Below are positions 47,901 to 59,629 of a stretch of 64,000 bases of DNA, piece by piece (positions within the stretch are counted from its first letter, which is position 1; each line of letters opens with the position of its first letter). A program made the translations under genes and the position numbers. Location: NCBI GenBank assembly GCA_964023275.1, contig OZ029916.1, positions 18,120,150 to 18,184,149 on the forward strand, given 5' to 3'. The notes under the pieces were generated by a model. The model saw only the letters and a program-made list of their open reading frames with translations. It searched no databases and was not told the origin of the DNA. The DNA comes from Norana najaformis (lineage: Eukaryota; Annelida; Clitellata; Crassiclitellata; Hormogastridae).

Positions 47901-49260
47901 TTTGTATCTTTCTAAAAGACTAAACCACTAAATGAAATCAATTTGCAATGCACTTTGGGCAATACCTCTTGAAAATATATTACTGTCTAGAATTTTGAAT
48001 TACCAGATATATGCATGATGTATACTTAGAAAAACAATTAGTCATGAGCACTTTGAGACACTTCTTAGTTCTGAGCATTGTCAGCTGACAAAAAACTAAA
48101 GCCATCTCACTGAATGGATTTTGATAAACACACTCTATGTAGTTTTCAAGCTAAACCACCATTGTGACCAAATTTGACTTTACCATTCCCAACTGTAGTG
48201 ATTAAACTGTAATTAGTTGCTTCACAAACAATAGTAACCAGCAATCAGTAACTAACGTTATAAAGTTAATATTTCATGGCCAGCATTTAATAACCATAAT
48301 TTACTACTTTTTAAAGTAATTACTAGCCAAAACTGCAGCTCTCTCTCTTCCTCACTGGCCAAAGGTCACAACCATAGCCAAAGGTATCGATACTATGGCT
48401 ATATGGCTACAGGTGGTACAGAAATTCCTCGCAGAGCTACAGCTGACAAGCAAAATAAAATGATGTGCTCTGTACTATGACTTGGGTGCTCTGCTATACC
48501 ATGTAAAATTAATGCACTTGCGAACCTGAACCTAGAGGGTGCCAAGAAAAACAACTGCCTGCTAGGCAAGTAAATAGCCACTTGGCCCTCAGTGACATTA
48601 CTTCTAGGGGATAACAATACACATTCATGACCTCTGTCAAAATCCAAAAATCTGAGCATTTGCCATTTGACTTTAACAATAAGAAGATGTAAAACTTCCA
48701 ACTGAAGCTGAATTCCACCTTCTTTCAATTGTCATAACAGAGTGAAGTTAAAGTAAATATGCAGCTAAGTACTAATATAAAGTGCAGTAATCATAGACTT
48801 TCAACCAAGGTACATAAATAAATGCGTGAACTGATGACACACAAAAGATCAACTGCAATCATGGTGAGTGCAGATGGTTGAGATGATGATGGTGATGACA
48901 AAAATTAGATATGGATGCTAAAGAAATAAGAAAATAAAAACAAATACAAGTTGTAGTGATGATGATGATGATGACGATGATGATGACGAAGACGACAACG
49001 ACAATGATGATGAAGACGATGACAGTGGCAATCCTTAAATAAGATAACAAAATCCAGCAATAAACTGGTCAGCCATAGAATAGTATGGTTAGGTAAACAG
49101 GAAATAAGACTGACTATGTTTAGCTTGGAACCATGTAAATAAATATGGCATAAATAAATATGGCTGAAATGAACTCCAAGAATGCACTGACAGGAGCTGA
49201 GTTCCAAAAGAAAATAGCATTACAAGTATATCACTTGATCCTATCTGTGTAAGGCGATCA
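45000..49260. other. No gene recognised
   Basis: Very AT-rich, with a somewhat GC-richer block at 46845-47060 that ends in a TATA-like CCTATATAAGC (about 47090). If the exon at 49264 is real, this stretch would be part of its first intron or introns on the minus strand. Confidence 0.45.
48870..49030. repeat. (GAT)n/(GAC)n triplet tract
   Basis: GATGATGATGATGATGACGA and similar words with GACGAC interruptions. Confidence 0.9.
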
Positions 49261-49263
49261 TAC

Positions 49264-49344
49264 CTCGATCTGGTGGCTTCCTTCTGGCAGCTTCTCCCAT
49301 GCCACAGGTTCAGGGATAAATTTCAGCATAAATCTCAACAGCAT
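49264..49344 (-). CDS. Probable first coding exon of unidentified host gene
   Basis: The minus strand reads, after an ATG at 49342-49344, MLLRFMLKFIPEPVAWEKLP then EGSHQIE, ending at a good donor GATCGAG|GTATGA with phase 0 (27 codons). The frame is closed upstream by a TGA, so this ATG is the first in frame. A different ATG seven bases upstream opens a 13-codon uORF that overlaps the start. The peptide looks like genuine protein rather than low-complexity DNA, but I cannot name the family. Further exons would lie at lower coordinates; none was identified. An alternative frame (MGEAARRKPPDR) fits the same donor in phase 1. Confidence 0.45.
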
Positions 49345-49440
49345 CAGCCATCGTCAGTGCTCTCCTCCTCGGCAAGATGGCAACCAGAAAGTGAGGCAAG
49401 AAAATAAAGTGACCGCGCTTTCCAGTACCAGTGAGTTATG
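49345..49440 (-). promoter_or_regulatory. YY1-like promoter and 5' UTR
   Basis: The plus strand at 49373-49382 reads CAAGATGGCA, the core of the YY1 element often seen at animal transcription starts, about 30 bases upstream of the proposed ATG. The flanking GAAAGCGCGG is CpG-containing. The TSS is not determined. Confidence 0.4.
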
Positions 49441-50061
49441 TCGAGGAGAACTAGATATCTGGCTCTGCTTGGTTATGTGCTCTGGCAGAGCAGTAGCAGG
49501 AAGCAGAGAGTTGAAAACAGCATGAAAAGTGTAAACTACAACTACCTAATAGCCACAACAAAGAGCAACGGCAGCCAACCCATCAACCGGAGTCAGAAAA
49601 CATGTCTAAAGACTACACATCCTATACTACAGCCATACATTCTGAACGCATGAAAAACACAGAAGATTCTTGAGTAGATATTCATATATTTATTCTTTAC
49701 CATGAGTTTCTAGCTAAAAGCTTACACCAAATCACGCAGACCTAATGCAGACCATTAGAGAAGAACTGTTAATTTACTCAGCTTTTACTGAAAAAGACAA
49801 CTAATAATAGCAGATGATAAGCCTGTCAATTTTTTCAGACTTAAACATGAGATAAAATTATCTATACTTCGAAAATCACACCAAAGACAGATATGGCATC
49901 AGCAGCAGAGGAACAAAGACAGAGTTACCAAATTCATTTCCCTCGTGTACTAGAATATAGAAATTTTGTCCAACCAAAAAAACAATTAGTATCCTGCAAC
50001 AGAAAATCATATGTCAGGAAGTGCCATCTTAGTAAGGGTTGCCTGGCACTTGCTTCCCACT

Positions 50062-50356
50062 GAGATGAATGCTCAAATGTTTTGATGAAACTGAATTGTT
50101 TTCTTGCCTCGTTTTCATGCATTCATGCATTAAAACTCCCTATGGGTGTAAGTCAGCATTTCAAAATGTTTGCCAACCACTGAGTCTCTTCAAACTAACT
50201 CTTCCCTTAAAGGGGACAAATACTCAAACGCATCGAAGAAACTGAGTTGCTTTAAGGCCTAGTCCTTTGTTCAGACATGCTTTTAATTCCCTTTGAGTCT
50301 AAGTCCATATTTCAAAATGTTTCCCAATCTTAAGTCTCTTTAAATTAGCTATACCA
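50062..50356. repeat. Diverged tandem duplication, about 151 bp x 2
   Basis: The two halves share AATxCTCAAA, GAAACTGAxTTG, CATTTCAAAATGTTTxCCAA and GTCTCTTxAAATTA in the same order at a spacing of about 151 bases. Neither half is coding. Confidence 0.75.
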
Positions 50357-52019
50357 GTGGTGGCTACTGCAATCATTTCGGACAAAACAGCAATAGTTTA
50401 AACTAAGATTTTAAAAGGTTAGACTCCCAAACTTTCTATATAAAGTTAGACATGCTAAACTGCTTCTAACGTTGCATCATTTGTACTGACATTGTGCTAC
50501 CTTCTCAGTGTTTATATGAATTGTTGTTGCAATGTGTGGGGGGCTGTCTCATGCTAATAAAGGTAACATACTTACCTTCGCTGACTTATTGCCGGTTAAA
50601 TCAATCAAAGCAATAGTTAAAACAAAATTTAAAATTTAAATTTAAATAATATTAACCAAGAACACATTCAAGTTAAAAATATTAATTCAATAACATTGTA
50701 ACAAATATTTCTATCATTTCGGCTATGTAATCAAGTTATGGGACACTGGAAATACTTTGATGCTGCCAATTTTTCAGTTGGCTTAAGTTGTCAGACATTT
50801 TTTATTATCCCTTGGTTTTGCCCACAAGGCTAAAATCTGTGCATGACACTATAAAATTGTTTTATTGCTTGAACAGCATCCTTTTGAAAGAACCTCAGCC
50901 TACAGCAAGTCTTTAACATCAAAATACAATTTAGCTTTGATGCTTCCAATTTTGAGAGCCCTTCAGGATGTTTCAGATAAAGTGAAGCAATCACGCATTT
51001 ATCCTACACCCTTATTACCAAGTCACCAAAACTCTAAACCTGAAAAAATTTAATACAGATCATGCTTGTATCAAACAGAATATATACTAAATAATATAAA
51101 CAAAATATTAAAATCATAGAAATTTGATTTAAAAAAAAAAAACTCATTTCCATAAATTACAATACAGAATTTGATACATGTAAACACTGGTCCAGTTTTA
51201 GTGCAACAGTCTTGCAATATTAAAAATACTCCATAAACTGATGAGAGAACGGCGACCTAATTGAAAGTCCAAGTACCTAGGAATTATGACGTCAGGATTC
51301 TATCTTTGATACGAGCCCACAAACACAAGTGAAACTAACACCAGACCTCAGAATATCACACAGCCTTTAGTAACAGCCTGAGCAAGAAATGCCATACCAT
51401 CACGCTAACTCATCAACTCTGCTGCAGGCAGGTAGACTCACATTTCCCAGTAATGTCTGAGTAGCAACACACGCAGCCAGGTGTCATAATGGTAAACTCT
51501 GCATCACTTCAGCAACAAAAAACTAACTCTCTAGGGAAACAGGTGCTCCATCAGTTAAACCGTCTAAGACATAGATGTGGGCAGATTCAGCTTCCGATAA
51601 ATCATTCACCTCCAAAAAATACTGAATACGTTACCTAGTACAGTACTAACAATTACCCTGAAGCAAGGGTGTCAATGGATGAACCCAAAATGAGTAACTA
51701 TATTCTGCCAGCACTAACGCCCAACAGCTGTATTTATTCACAGATGTTAACAATTAGTGTCATGACTGAGAGGCATAAATGTGCTGAAGCCTTTTTCTTA
51801 TGCAAACATGAATTGCATAAATAACAATTTGATAAAATATCATAAATTAAAGGCGTGTTGAATGTTATAGGACTAATTAAAACACTGCAGACATATTTAG
51901 AGCTGTGTGTTGTATGCTGTATCTAGCTTTGAATCCTTTTGCATCAGATAAAGCTGAAAATTTAACATCCAACCACCTGAAAACATCACCAGTAAGAGAA
52001 GAAAATAAGAGCACTCCCT

Positions 52020-52345
52020 TATGCTGACCTCAAGAGGCAGCCATTGTAATTGTAATTTGACATTTATAAAGCACCACTTCAAAAATAGACTCATCAGAGG
52101 CGCTCCCAACCCGAACCAGTGAGACCACTGTCAAATAATACAGACTTCAGGCGCTTGTGAAACATGGGTGTGAAGTGCTCATGATTTCATTTCCTACTCT
52201 GGGCATATAATGCCATGTGACCAGTTCTCTCCTCTGACACCTGATTTTCCAACCTACAGTCAATGTACTCATTTTACAGCTGAGTTTGCTAGGGGGCGCT
52301 AGTGGACAAAGATCTTGAGCCCCTGACCTCAGAGTTGATAGTTCA
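52020..52345 (-). mobile_element. SINE (first family) carrying a nested insertion
   Basis: The SINE body (CAAGAGGCAGCCA, then GTGTGAAGTGCTCATGATTT, CTCATTTTACAGCTGAGTTTGC, and a degenerate head ending near GAGCCCCTGACCTC) is split at about 52043/52164 by a 120-bp copy of the AATTGTAATT repeat. The SINE must be older than the inserted repeat. Confidence 0.75.
52044..52163 (+). repeat. AATTGTAATT/AAGCGCC interspersed repeat, copy 2
   Basis: TTGTAATTGTAATTTGACATTTATAAAGCACC...CTCCCAACCCGAACCAGTGA...CAGGCGCTTGTGAAA; high similarity to 34749-34880 and inserted inside a SINE. Confidence 0.8.
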
Positions 52346-52889
52346 ATAAGATGGGCAATGAACTGCTTTGTTCTACTTGAACTTCGTCTTGTCTATGTAA
52401 TGCTCCCTCAAGAACTCTAGGCAGAGGATAAAAATGATAGATTGTAAGGAACAGCACAACAAAAGGAAAGGCAACTGCAACTGAATCACTTTGTTCCACT
52501 TCTTGTCCTACAAAAATCCGGTGACTAAGGTAGTGAGTAATGCAATGACTAATGTGATGAGAAATGGCAAGTTACATGGCAAGCATCAGCAGCTGACTGC
52601 AAGCCATCATAGAAATGACGTGGGGATGGAGTCAATAAAAGGATTGCATTTCCTCCTAATTGCTTCACTCCTACCTATACAGAAATGACAGAACATGCAG
52701 CATAATTTACAGCTAAAAATGTTCTACAATGACTTGTACAACCCGACTTATTTTACATGACAGTAACTGAAAAATTTAGTGCAGAGTTTACTAAATGTCA
52801 GAATTTCCAGTATATGTACCATTGCTCACTACCTTAGATAACCTGCTCTTGAGTTTCAGTTCGTGCTTAAACAGAATCAGACAATCCTT

Positions 52890-52940
52890 AACAGGTTCTT
52901 AAAAGGTGCTATATAAACAATCAGACACATGTATATAAAA
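52890..52940. repeat. Hairpin motif fragment
   Basis: AACAGGTTCTTAAAAGGTGCTATATAAACAATCAGACACATG; the half-motif seen in front of other tetranucleotide tracts. Confidence 0.55.
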
Positions 52941-53756
52941 ATTCTTGCATTTAAAATTCCAGCAGGCTTTTCTGTCCTGCACCCATGTTAACAACACTAA
53001 ATCTCTATCAAACGGCATTTTGTTGGTATGGTACACAAGTAGGTATACACCTAAAAACCATTTCTTAAAATTCACTCAACTTAATGGACACCTCACTTAG
53101 ACATACTACACTGTATAAATATCATGGCTTACACTGCAAGAAAATTAATATAATCACATTCTTCTGATAAATATGTTACTTGTAAAGCTACAAGTATTTG
53201 TATTGATTATTATTGATTCCACAATTAAATTTTACCTTAGAACTGGGCAGTTTTCTGAAGTCATTTGAGTACAGATACAAATTTTTGCCAGTCTGCTCAC
53301 TTTCTTCTGGCAAAGACTCTCAAATATAAGCTGAATTATTTAAATCATCAAATGTCCATCACAGTTCCATTCAGAATCTCGTCATCTGAATTATTGTCCA
53401 GAAATGACCTTACACTCTCTACAAAGGATGTGTTCTCAGACACCATTATCACTTTTATCACCATGTAAGAAAAGACATCATCCCATTGTTCAGTTGCTTT
53501 AGTTGTATTAATGTTTCAGACTCACATCCACACTTCTGAGGACTTTAAATATCAGTGGTACGTTATAAATGAGTAATTACCTTACTTTACCTCATCACAA
53601 GGAAATCGTCACTTTCCTTTACAAGTTTTCTTCTGTGTGCTTTTTTGTATGTTTTGTGATCAGATCTGATACAGTGAGTTCAGTCAGAAACAACTCCTGC
53701 TTAACATTACATTACATTACTTCTAAGCATACTGAACAGAAGGTAAAGGCCATAAG

Positions 53757-53942
53757 ACCAATTCCAAACACCACCCACCATAGTCGTATGACTGCCTACC
53801 TGCCTGATTCTTGGGACCTTGACTTGGAACTGAATCCTTCTTGCCTACTGATTATGTTTAAATGAGCACCTTTGAATAACTTGGTTCCCACAACAACTTT
53901 CACTGGGCTCTGTAGAAATCTTGAGTTTACAATTACGATAAG
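53757..53942 (+). mobile_element. LINE 3' end
   Basis: GGGACCTTGACTTGGAACTG, GCACCTTTGAATAACTTGGTTCCC, GGGCTCTGTAGAAATCTTGAGTTTACAATTACGATA. Diverged copy. Confidence 0.75.
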
Positions 53943-55314
53943 GCTATCATAGGGCAAAGGTAAGGTAAGACTGCAGTTACACTTTTAAAGTAAGCCATTG
54001 TTAGTTATGGCTGTCAAATACTAGTTGGTTAATATGATATATTAGCCAGAGCAAAACATGATTTAATCAAGGAACAACAGGACAACATAATACCCAGATG
54101 CAGCACAGAAAGGTTGCCATTCAGTCACCAACCCATTCTGTTTGTATGTGCATTCGAAGTCATGCAATGTATTTCAAGCACCAATTGTATCTGTTTAAGT
54201 AACACAAAGAAATCAGCAGAACTTCAAAGAATCTCATCCTACATGCACACACTCCTGAAGTTGAAGGATCTTTTCGATGATGTACCCGTGATTGTAACTG
54301 CAAATCAGAAAAGCATCTGTTTAAGAGAAGCTCCTCAGAGACACTCACAGGATGATATCAATCCAACAGAAAGCAGTGCTCAACACTGAATTTCTACTTC
54401 GAAATGCTGCACTATAACCTGAACCCCAGTACGTTGGTGAAATGCTGATTAATTTTCACACAACCATCAAGCCCAAATTTAACATTTGTCTGTAGTACCT
54501 ATCAGGGAAATCTGTCTTCACACCTGCTACACAACAATTTCCACCAATATTCATCAGAGAATAGCAGAAATTCAGAATGAAATAAGTTAGTACTGGAAGG
54601 AAACAAGTTAGTAGGTATTCTATTATAATCGATAATGTCTGGATGAGAAACGTGACCTTCATAAGGTAAATTACAAAAACTATATACGATAAAAATACAC
54701 CACAACACTGGTATAAAAAATACATATTTCTATGTCAGCACAGTAACTAGGAATGGCTAAACAACTTCCAGACATAAAAGATGTGCAAGAAACTGATCTG
54801 AAATGGCTCTAAAACACGCAAATGGCTAATTTATTCTGTAGTACGATAGCCTTCCTCTGACCTCTCATGAGCTTTGAAATAGCGTGAGATATGGGAAACT
54901 AAGAGAAGCATCGTAAACTGTTATCAGCAATGTCTGATAACACAAGACACTGCTGTATCCAGGCACTATAATGGCTGACCACAGAATGGTCACTTTTATG
55001 CAACAGAGCAATTACCGTCAGATCATTAAATACGAAAATCATGGTCATTTCAATAAATGGACAGTAGTGCTTGGCAGTAGTTCACATGCTAAGTACTTTG
55101 TCAACAGACTATTTATGTGTGGGGGATACCAATCCATACCACTGCTCTTCCAAGTATCATACCTGGCCATGTGCAATCGGATGGGAGTAGATATATGTTC
55201 AATCCTTTGGAACTGCCATTTTCTGGCAACCTCTATTAAACCTCAGGCCCTTAGCTGATAAGTTCACCAGGTGCCTCGATTACAGGCTTTTTATGCTATA
55301 TACATTAGTAAGGA

Positions 55315-55392
55315 TAATTATCATCAGTCAATCCTTTCCATTAGGATCATTATCATCAGTCAATCCTTTCCATCCATCCATCCTTCTCTCCA
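55315..55392. repeat. 36-bp duplication and (ATCC)n
   Basis: TATCATCAGTCAATCCTTTCCAT occurs twice 36 bases apart, and the second copy runs into CATCCATCCATCC. Confidence 0.85.
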
Positions 55393-56329
55393 TCAATATG
55401 CTGCTCTATTGTTCAGCCCCAGAAGATACATGCATGCAAAGACTGCAGTGAAACAAGTACCTGTGGAGTTCATTGAGCCGAAGCCTTAATCTATGGCATG
55501 ATGAATCTGATGGCCTTATGTCATCAAGTCAAGCAACCAGTAAGGAACATTGTCCAGTTGTCTGATTACAGTTGTTGTGATTGTAATGTATGCAGAAAAC
55601 TCCAACATAGTACTTTGTACATAGTACTTGATCGATTTACTCTTAGTCCTGACTGGCAAACTTCATTTCTTTGCATCATTTCACACCGATTTCTCCTTCC
55701 AGATCGTTTTGTTTCAGTGCCCTGCATCCCTAAACCATACCTGTTAACTTCTGTCTCAGCCACATTTTTTCTAAAGGTCAATTACACTTAAAACGAATTC
55801 TCCTACAAAGAAGAAAGTCAGCAGAAGTCTTGAAAGCACCCACCACAACACAGACCTCTGCAAAGTCGTAGAGACCAATGGAAATAAGCAAGATAAGAAT
55901 AGGCTACATATGCATTTAAAACTGCTTGTGTAGCCTATTAAATACCTTGGTCTGAAACTGAAAGGCAACAGAATCAAAACTTTGTTTCTGTTCAAACCAA
56001 AAGCACATCTAGATATTCAGCCAGCTGCATCTTAACTTTTCTTTGAACTTATCCAATGGTTCTACTTAAAATTTTAGGCCCCAAATTTTGTAAATTATCA
56101 GGTGTTGAAATGATTTGGGATTTTTGGACCTGCCAATTACAGGCACTCCCAATTACAGGCTCTTCCTGTCAGTCCATTCTGTGCCTCAGGACTTACCTAA
56201 CAACACCAGCGGCAAGTGAAAAGAAAGACGAAAAGACAGCAGATGAAAATCATATCTAAGGGAGAAATAACAGTTAGGTCTTGGATGTAAAATCTCCACC
56301 ATGGCAGAAATTTCTTTTCAGATTTCAGC

Positions 56330-56515
56330 TCCACTTCTGCCCCCAGCCAACTCAGCTATAATGAGCACATTGATCGTACACTGCCAGTGGGAAGATTAGG
56401 CAGCGAGGGAGAGGGCCGGTCACTACCCTCATATGCCATAGCTAAGAAAAATGAAGTCGCTAACACGTCATGCCCACGGCTGCCTCTCAGGGCTAGCTAA
56501 TGGCACTGTTCTTCT
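56330..56515 (+). mobile_element. SINE (first family), body and tail
   Basis: CAACTCAGCTATAATGAGCACATTG, GTACACTGCCAGTGGGAAGA, GAGGGAGAGGGCCGGTCACT and CACGGCTGCCTCTCAGGG match the complement of the copy at 16500-16845. The tRNA head is missing. Confidence 0.75.
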
Positions 56516-56680
56516 CCTGGCATAAAGAGAATTAAACCATGAGGAAATAAATCAGTTCAACAAGTTTAAGAACTTTATGCCCTCTGAATCTGCCTCTGGC
56601 AAGTTACTAGTACTCTCAAATTATACTTATACAACAAATGTCATATCAGCTGTTGGTTAGTCCTTGATGAAAATGCCCAT

Positions 56681-56800
56681 GTAAAGTACCTAATAACCAG
56701 ATATAATAACCCACGTAAAGTACCTAATAACCAGATATAATAACCCACGTAAAGTACCTAATAACCAGATATAATAACCAATGTAAAGTACCTAATAACC
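56681..56800. repeat. 34-bp minisatellite, about 3.5 copies
   Basis: Unit GTAAAGTACCTAATAACCAG plus ATATAATAACCCAC. Copy starts are at 56681, 56715, 56749 and 56783, exactly 34 bases apart. The first three copies are nearly identical, so the array is young. Confidence 0.95.
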
Positions 56801-57559
56801 AGCAAAAATCAAACAAATCATTCCAGTCATCCAGCTAACAATCCTTATAATCTCGGGATACAAAACCACTATATAAAATAAAAATCCTTCTGAAGCAGAG
56901 GGAACCTTATTAATAGTAGATGAATTACTAACAAAGGACAACTAGGTCTACAATTACAGAACAACAATGAAGAAATGTAGAAATCCAGCCAGCAAAGCCT
57001 TTATTCTAAATATTAATTCATTATATCAGCCAATCTTTCTTCTTAATACTGTGGTCCCTCATGTTAATCTGACAACATAACAACTGGACCGCTCTGCTAA
57101 GTGACAATTTGGGGCTATGACAGTCCTATCCACTTGAAGAATTCATGTACTGTAACTTCTTTGCCTTAACTAGCGCCTCTATAACTTCCCCATCAAATTC
57201 TATGGGTGTTCCCACACCCTAAATTTATTTTATACATTTCAAAGCTCACTTAATCTCCCCACTACAGTTGCCAGCTACCTGTCATTTACTCTTTCCAGAT
57301 CTTCAGCAGTTCTTCTTTCTAGCCCCTCAGTAAAAATTTTTAAGTTGATTGCTGGCTTCCACTAACCTTGTGTTAAATGTAACCAATATTTCCCACACGT
57401 TTTTTGGTTAATGACTAATGACTGATATCACAGCAGTTGTTTGGTGCTTAGGAATTCTGACGACTGATGTTTGCATTCTTTCATGCTTTCAGTGTATTGA
57501 ATAAATGCCGAATTTTACATAAAACAATGCTGCATTACATCAATAACTGAACTACTCAA

Positions 57560-57835
57560 GCGACCGTATCCCACTTTTGCTCCTGCACCTTCTCATGACC
57601 ACTATCACCAACGATTTCCTACTATAACACCATGCTGTCTCCCCAGTTTGACCTCTGCACGTCCCCCCCCCCCCCCCCGATTCTGACCTGGCACCAACCT
57701 GATCAAACAACCTGGCTCTTGCTAACTTGACTTGATATAACGCTAGTGAATAAGCTGGTCTCCTTGACACGGCTTTCGTGTGGTGCTGAGAAATTCAGGC
57801 GATTTATAATTATATTTACAGGGATTTGTGGAAAA
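57560..57835 (+). mobile_element. LINE 3'-end variant
   Basis: ACCATGCTGTCTCCCCAGTTTGACC, a (C)18 run at about 57663, CTGACCTGGCACCAACCTGATC, AGTGAATAAGCTGGTCTCC and GTGGTGCTGAGAAATTCAGG. Same subfamily as 13107-13250, opposite strand. Confidence 0.7.
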
Positions 57836-57944
57836 TCCCTAGGAAAGAATTAACACTCCTAAGTAACTGAAGAGTCGGGAACACAGTCATTAAATAAATT
57901 GGATTTACTCACCCCAATGGAACTGAACGTCTGACAGCCCAATG

Positions 57945-58630
57945 TATCTTTTACCTCCCAAACAAAACAAATGCAAAACTATGCGTTACATTACGTGAGG
58001 CATTATCAGCGCTGGCGTCAAGCTATCTAACAGCGCCCCTTTCACGGCAGAATACGGGATTCGGAAGCCACCGCCAGTCTTCTGTTTTGAGAAGCGAAGA
58101 CGGCGTATAGCAGATATAATGGACCACCGGGGACAAAACAGGCTCCATATCATTATGCAGAAGGCATCAATCGCCGGTGATACGACAGCGTACCAATCGC
58201 TAGCCTACAAGACGTCTGCTAAGACGCCGAGGGAAAATCAACGCACCGATGGCCGGCACAGGAAACGACGGAAATCTCTTGAAAAACTGTCAATCCACTC
58301 ACCCAAACGAACAAGCGATTAAACAAAACGAAGACGAAGCGGCACCGAATCCTTTAGCCGTTCATCGACCACACTCTGCACCAGCAGCAGCAGAAACAGC
58401 ATTACCAGCACAAGCATCACGCATTGCTACGCTGCAACTAACTACATATTTTATAGATTCCTCAGTCTTCAAAATGACGTACTATAGTTATTTGCCGCCA
58501 TCTAGTTGTACACTTCATACTAATGGAAAAATAACTTCGTAATCTTAAATTCGACATTACGAAAGCGCTACTCAGAAGCTAAACGCAGCGCGCCAGCTTA
58601 TTTCCCAGCGCTGCCTCAGATCAGAGGGAA
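57945..58630. promoter_or_regulatory. CpG-rich promoter-like segment
   Basis: CpG dinucleotides are clearly more frequent than in the flanks (CGCCGGTG, ACGACAGCG, AAAACGAAGACGAAGCGGC). On the minus strand it carries TAGATGGCGGC (YY1-like), TACGTCA (half CRE-like) and a consensus donor TTTGG|GTGAGT at 58303/58302. On the plus strand an ATG at 58118 opens a 67-codon basic ORF (MDHRGQNRLH). It may be the promoter and first exon of a host gene, perhaps bidirectional. Direction not settled. Confidence 0.4.
58319..58417 (-). CDS. Short ORF with signal-peptide-like leader
   Basis: Minus strand, 32 residues: MLVLVMLFLLLLVQSVVDER then LKDSVPLRLRFV and a stop, 15 bases before the GTGAGT donor. The leader has a hydrophobic core and a plausible cleavage near QSV. 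It derives largely from a CTG-rich stretch, so it may be chance, a uORF, or a tiny secreted peptide. Confidence 0.2.
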   Translation of the reverse strand: MLVLVMLFLLLLVQSVVDERLKDSVPLRLRFV

Positions 58631-58639
58631 CCACATCGT

Positions 58640-59111
58640 TTACTATAACCCACTTCAATCCTCTCAATCATCCTATCTTCGACAGTTATTTGAAATTCAA
58701 CCATTCCGCTCGAGCCGCTCCTCTTCCTAACACTTCTCCGCCCTCCCGTCACCTCATCCTTAAAATTTGGCAATCGCTCCATAGCCATAGCTGCCCCACC
58801 ACTCTGTAATAAACTCCTCCAGAACTGCGATAGTTATCTGACCCATCACACAAATTCACCTATACTCCACCGCTTGCAACTTCTGAATTTCTTCATCGGC
58901 TTTTCACTCAAAACTAAAAACATTCCTCTTTCACAGATTCTATTCTGACTCCCCTTCTTCCTCTTATCCCTCTTTCCGCTCAAGTCCCAAACATCACCCA
59001 TCGTAGCTGCCGCGCTCTCTCTGCCTGACTTTTGGATCTTGACCTGGAACCGAACCCTTTTTGCCTATCGATTTTGTTTTGACTGAGCGCCTGTGAATAA
59101 GCTGGTCCCCG
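58640..59111 (+). mobile_element. CR1/L2-like LINE fragment
   Basis: Nucleotide blocks ACTTCAATCCTCTCAATC, CCGTCACCTCATCCTTAAAA, GAACTGCGATAGTTATCTGA, CTTGACCTGGAACCGAACCC and CTGTGAATAAGCTGGTCCCC. It is cut at GGTCCCC|GTGAGGTGACG, where an inverted copy starts. Confidence 0.8.
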
Positions 59112-59455
59112 TGAGGTGACGCACGGGCGAAGTGTTAGGAAGGAACAGGACCGGGTTCAGCGGAGTGGATGGATTGTAAATAACTGACGTAGATAGGAGG
59201 GTTGGGAGGATTAAAGTGTGCTGTAGGTAAGTGATAGGACTTGTACTTGATTCGTTCAGGTATTTTAAGCCAGTTGTAGTGATTTAAGAACAGGGGTTAT
59301 GTGATGGTGTTTGGGGGTTTTGGTGACAGCACGAGCAAGAGCATTCTGAATGGCTGGAAGGCGATTTATTTGGGTGGAGCCTATGTTCAGGAAAAGTGAA
59401 TTGCAATAGTCTAATTTAGTATGGACTATAGATGTGGCGATGGTTGATGCAGTTT
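59112..59455 (-). mobile_element. CR1/L2-like LINE fragment, inverted
   Basis: The minus strand reads TIATSIVHTKLDYCNSLFLN, IGSTQINRLPAIQNALARAV and HHHITPVLKS, then loses frame and ends at CCCGTGCGTCACCTC against the plus-strand fragment. LDYCNSLF is the C-terminal RT block of CR1/L2-type LINEs. Confidence 0.85.
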
Positions 59456-59622
59456 GAAAATCTCTGTACAGGTCGTTCACTCAAAAAGGAAAAAATCACT
59501 TTTCCAAAAAGCTTATCCTGATTCTTCCTCTTATCTTTTTCTCTGCTCCAGTTGAAACACCATCCGCCGTAGCCGTTGGGCGCTGTGGAAATCTCGAGCT
59601 AGCGACTTACGATTACGATAGG
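59456..59622 (+). mobile_element. LINE 3' terminus
   Basis: AATCTCTGTACAGGTCGTTCACTC through CCGTAGCCGTTGGGCGCTGTGG to GACTTACGATTACGATAGG, with an internal deletion relative to other copies. Confidence 0.75.
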
Positions 59623-59629
59623 CCTACCT

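Noticed and set aside
48399-48728. 109-aa minus-strand ORF as next exon of the gene at 49264
   Set aside because: Composition is unremarkable, with no convincing acceptor in the required phase.
50577-50625. Good donor preceded by a coding-looking phrase (LTIALIDLTGNKSAK, minus strand)
   Set aside because: No acceptor AG or start codon upstream before an in-frame stop, so no exon can be built.
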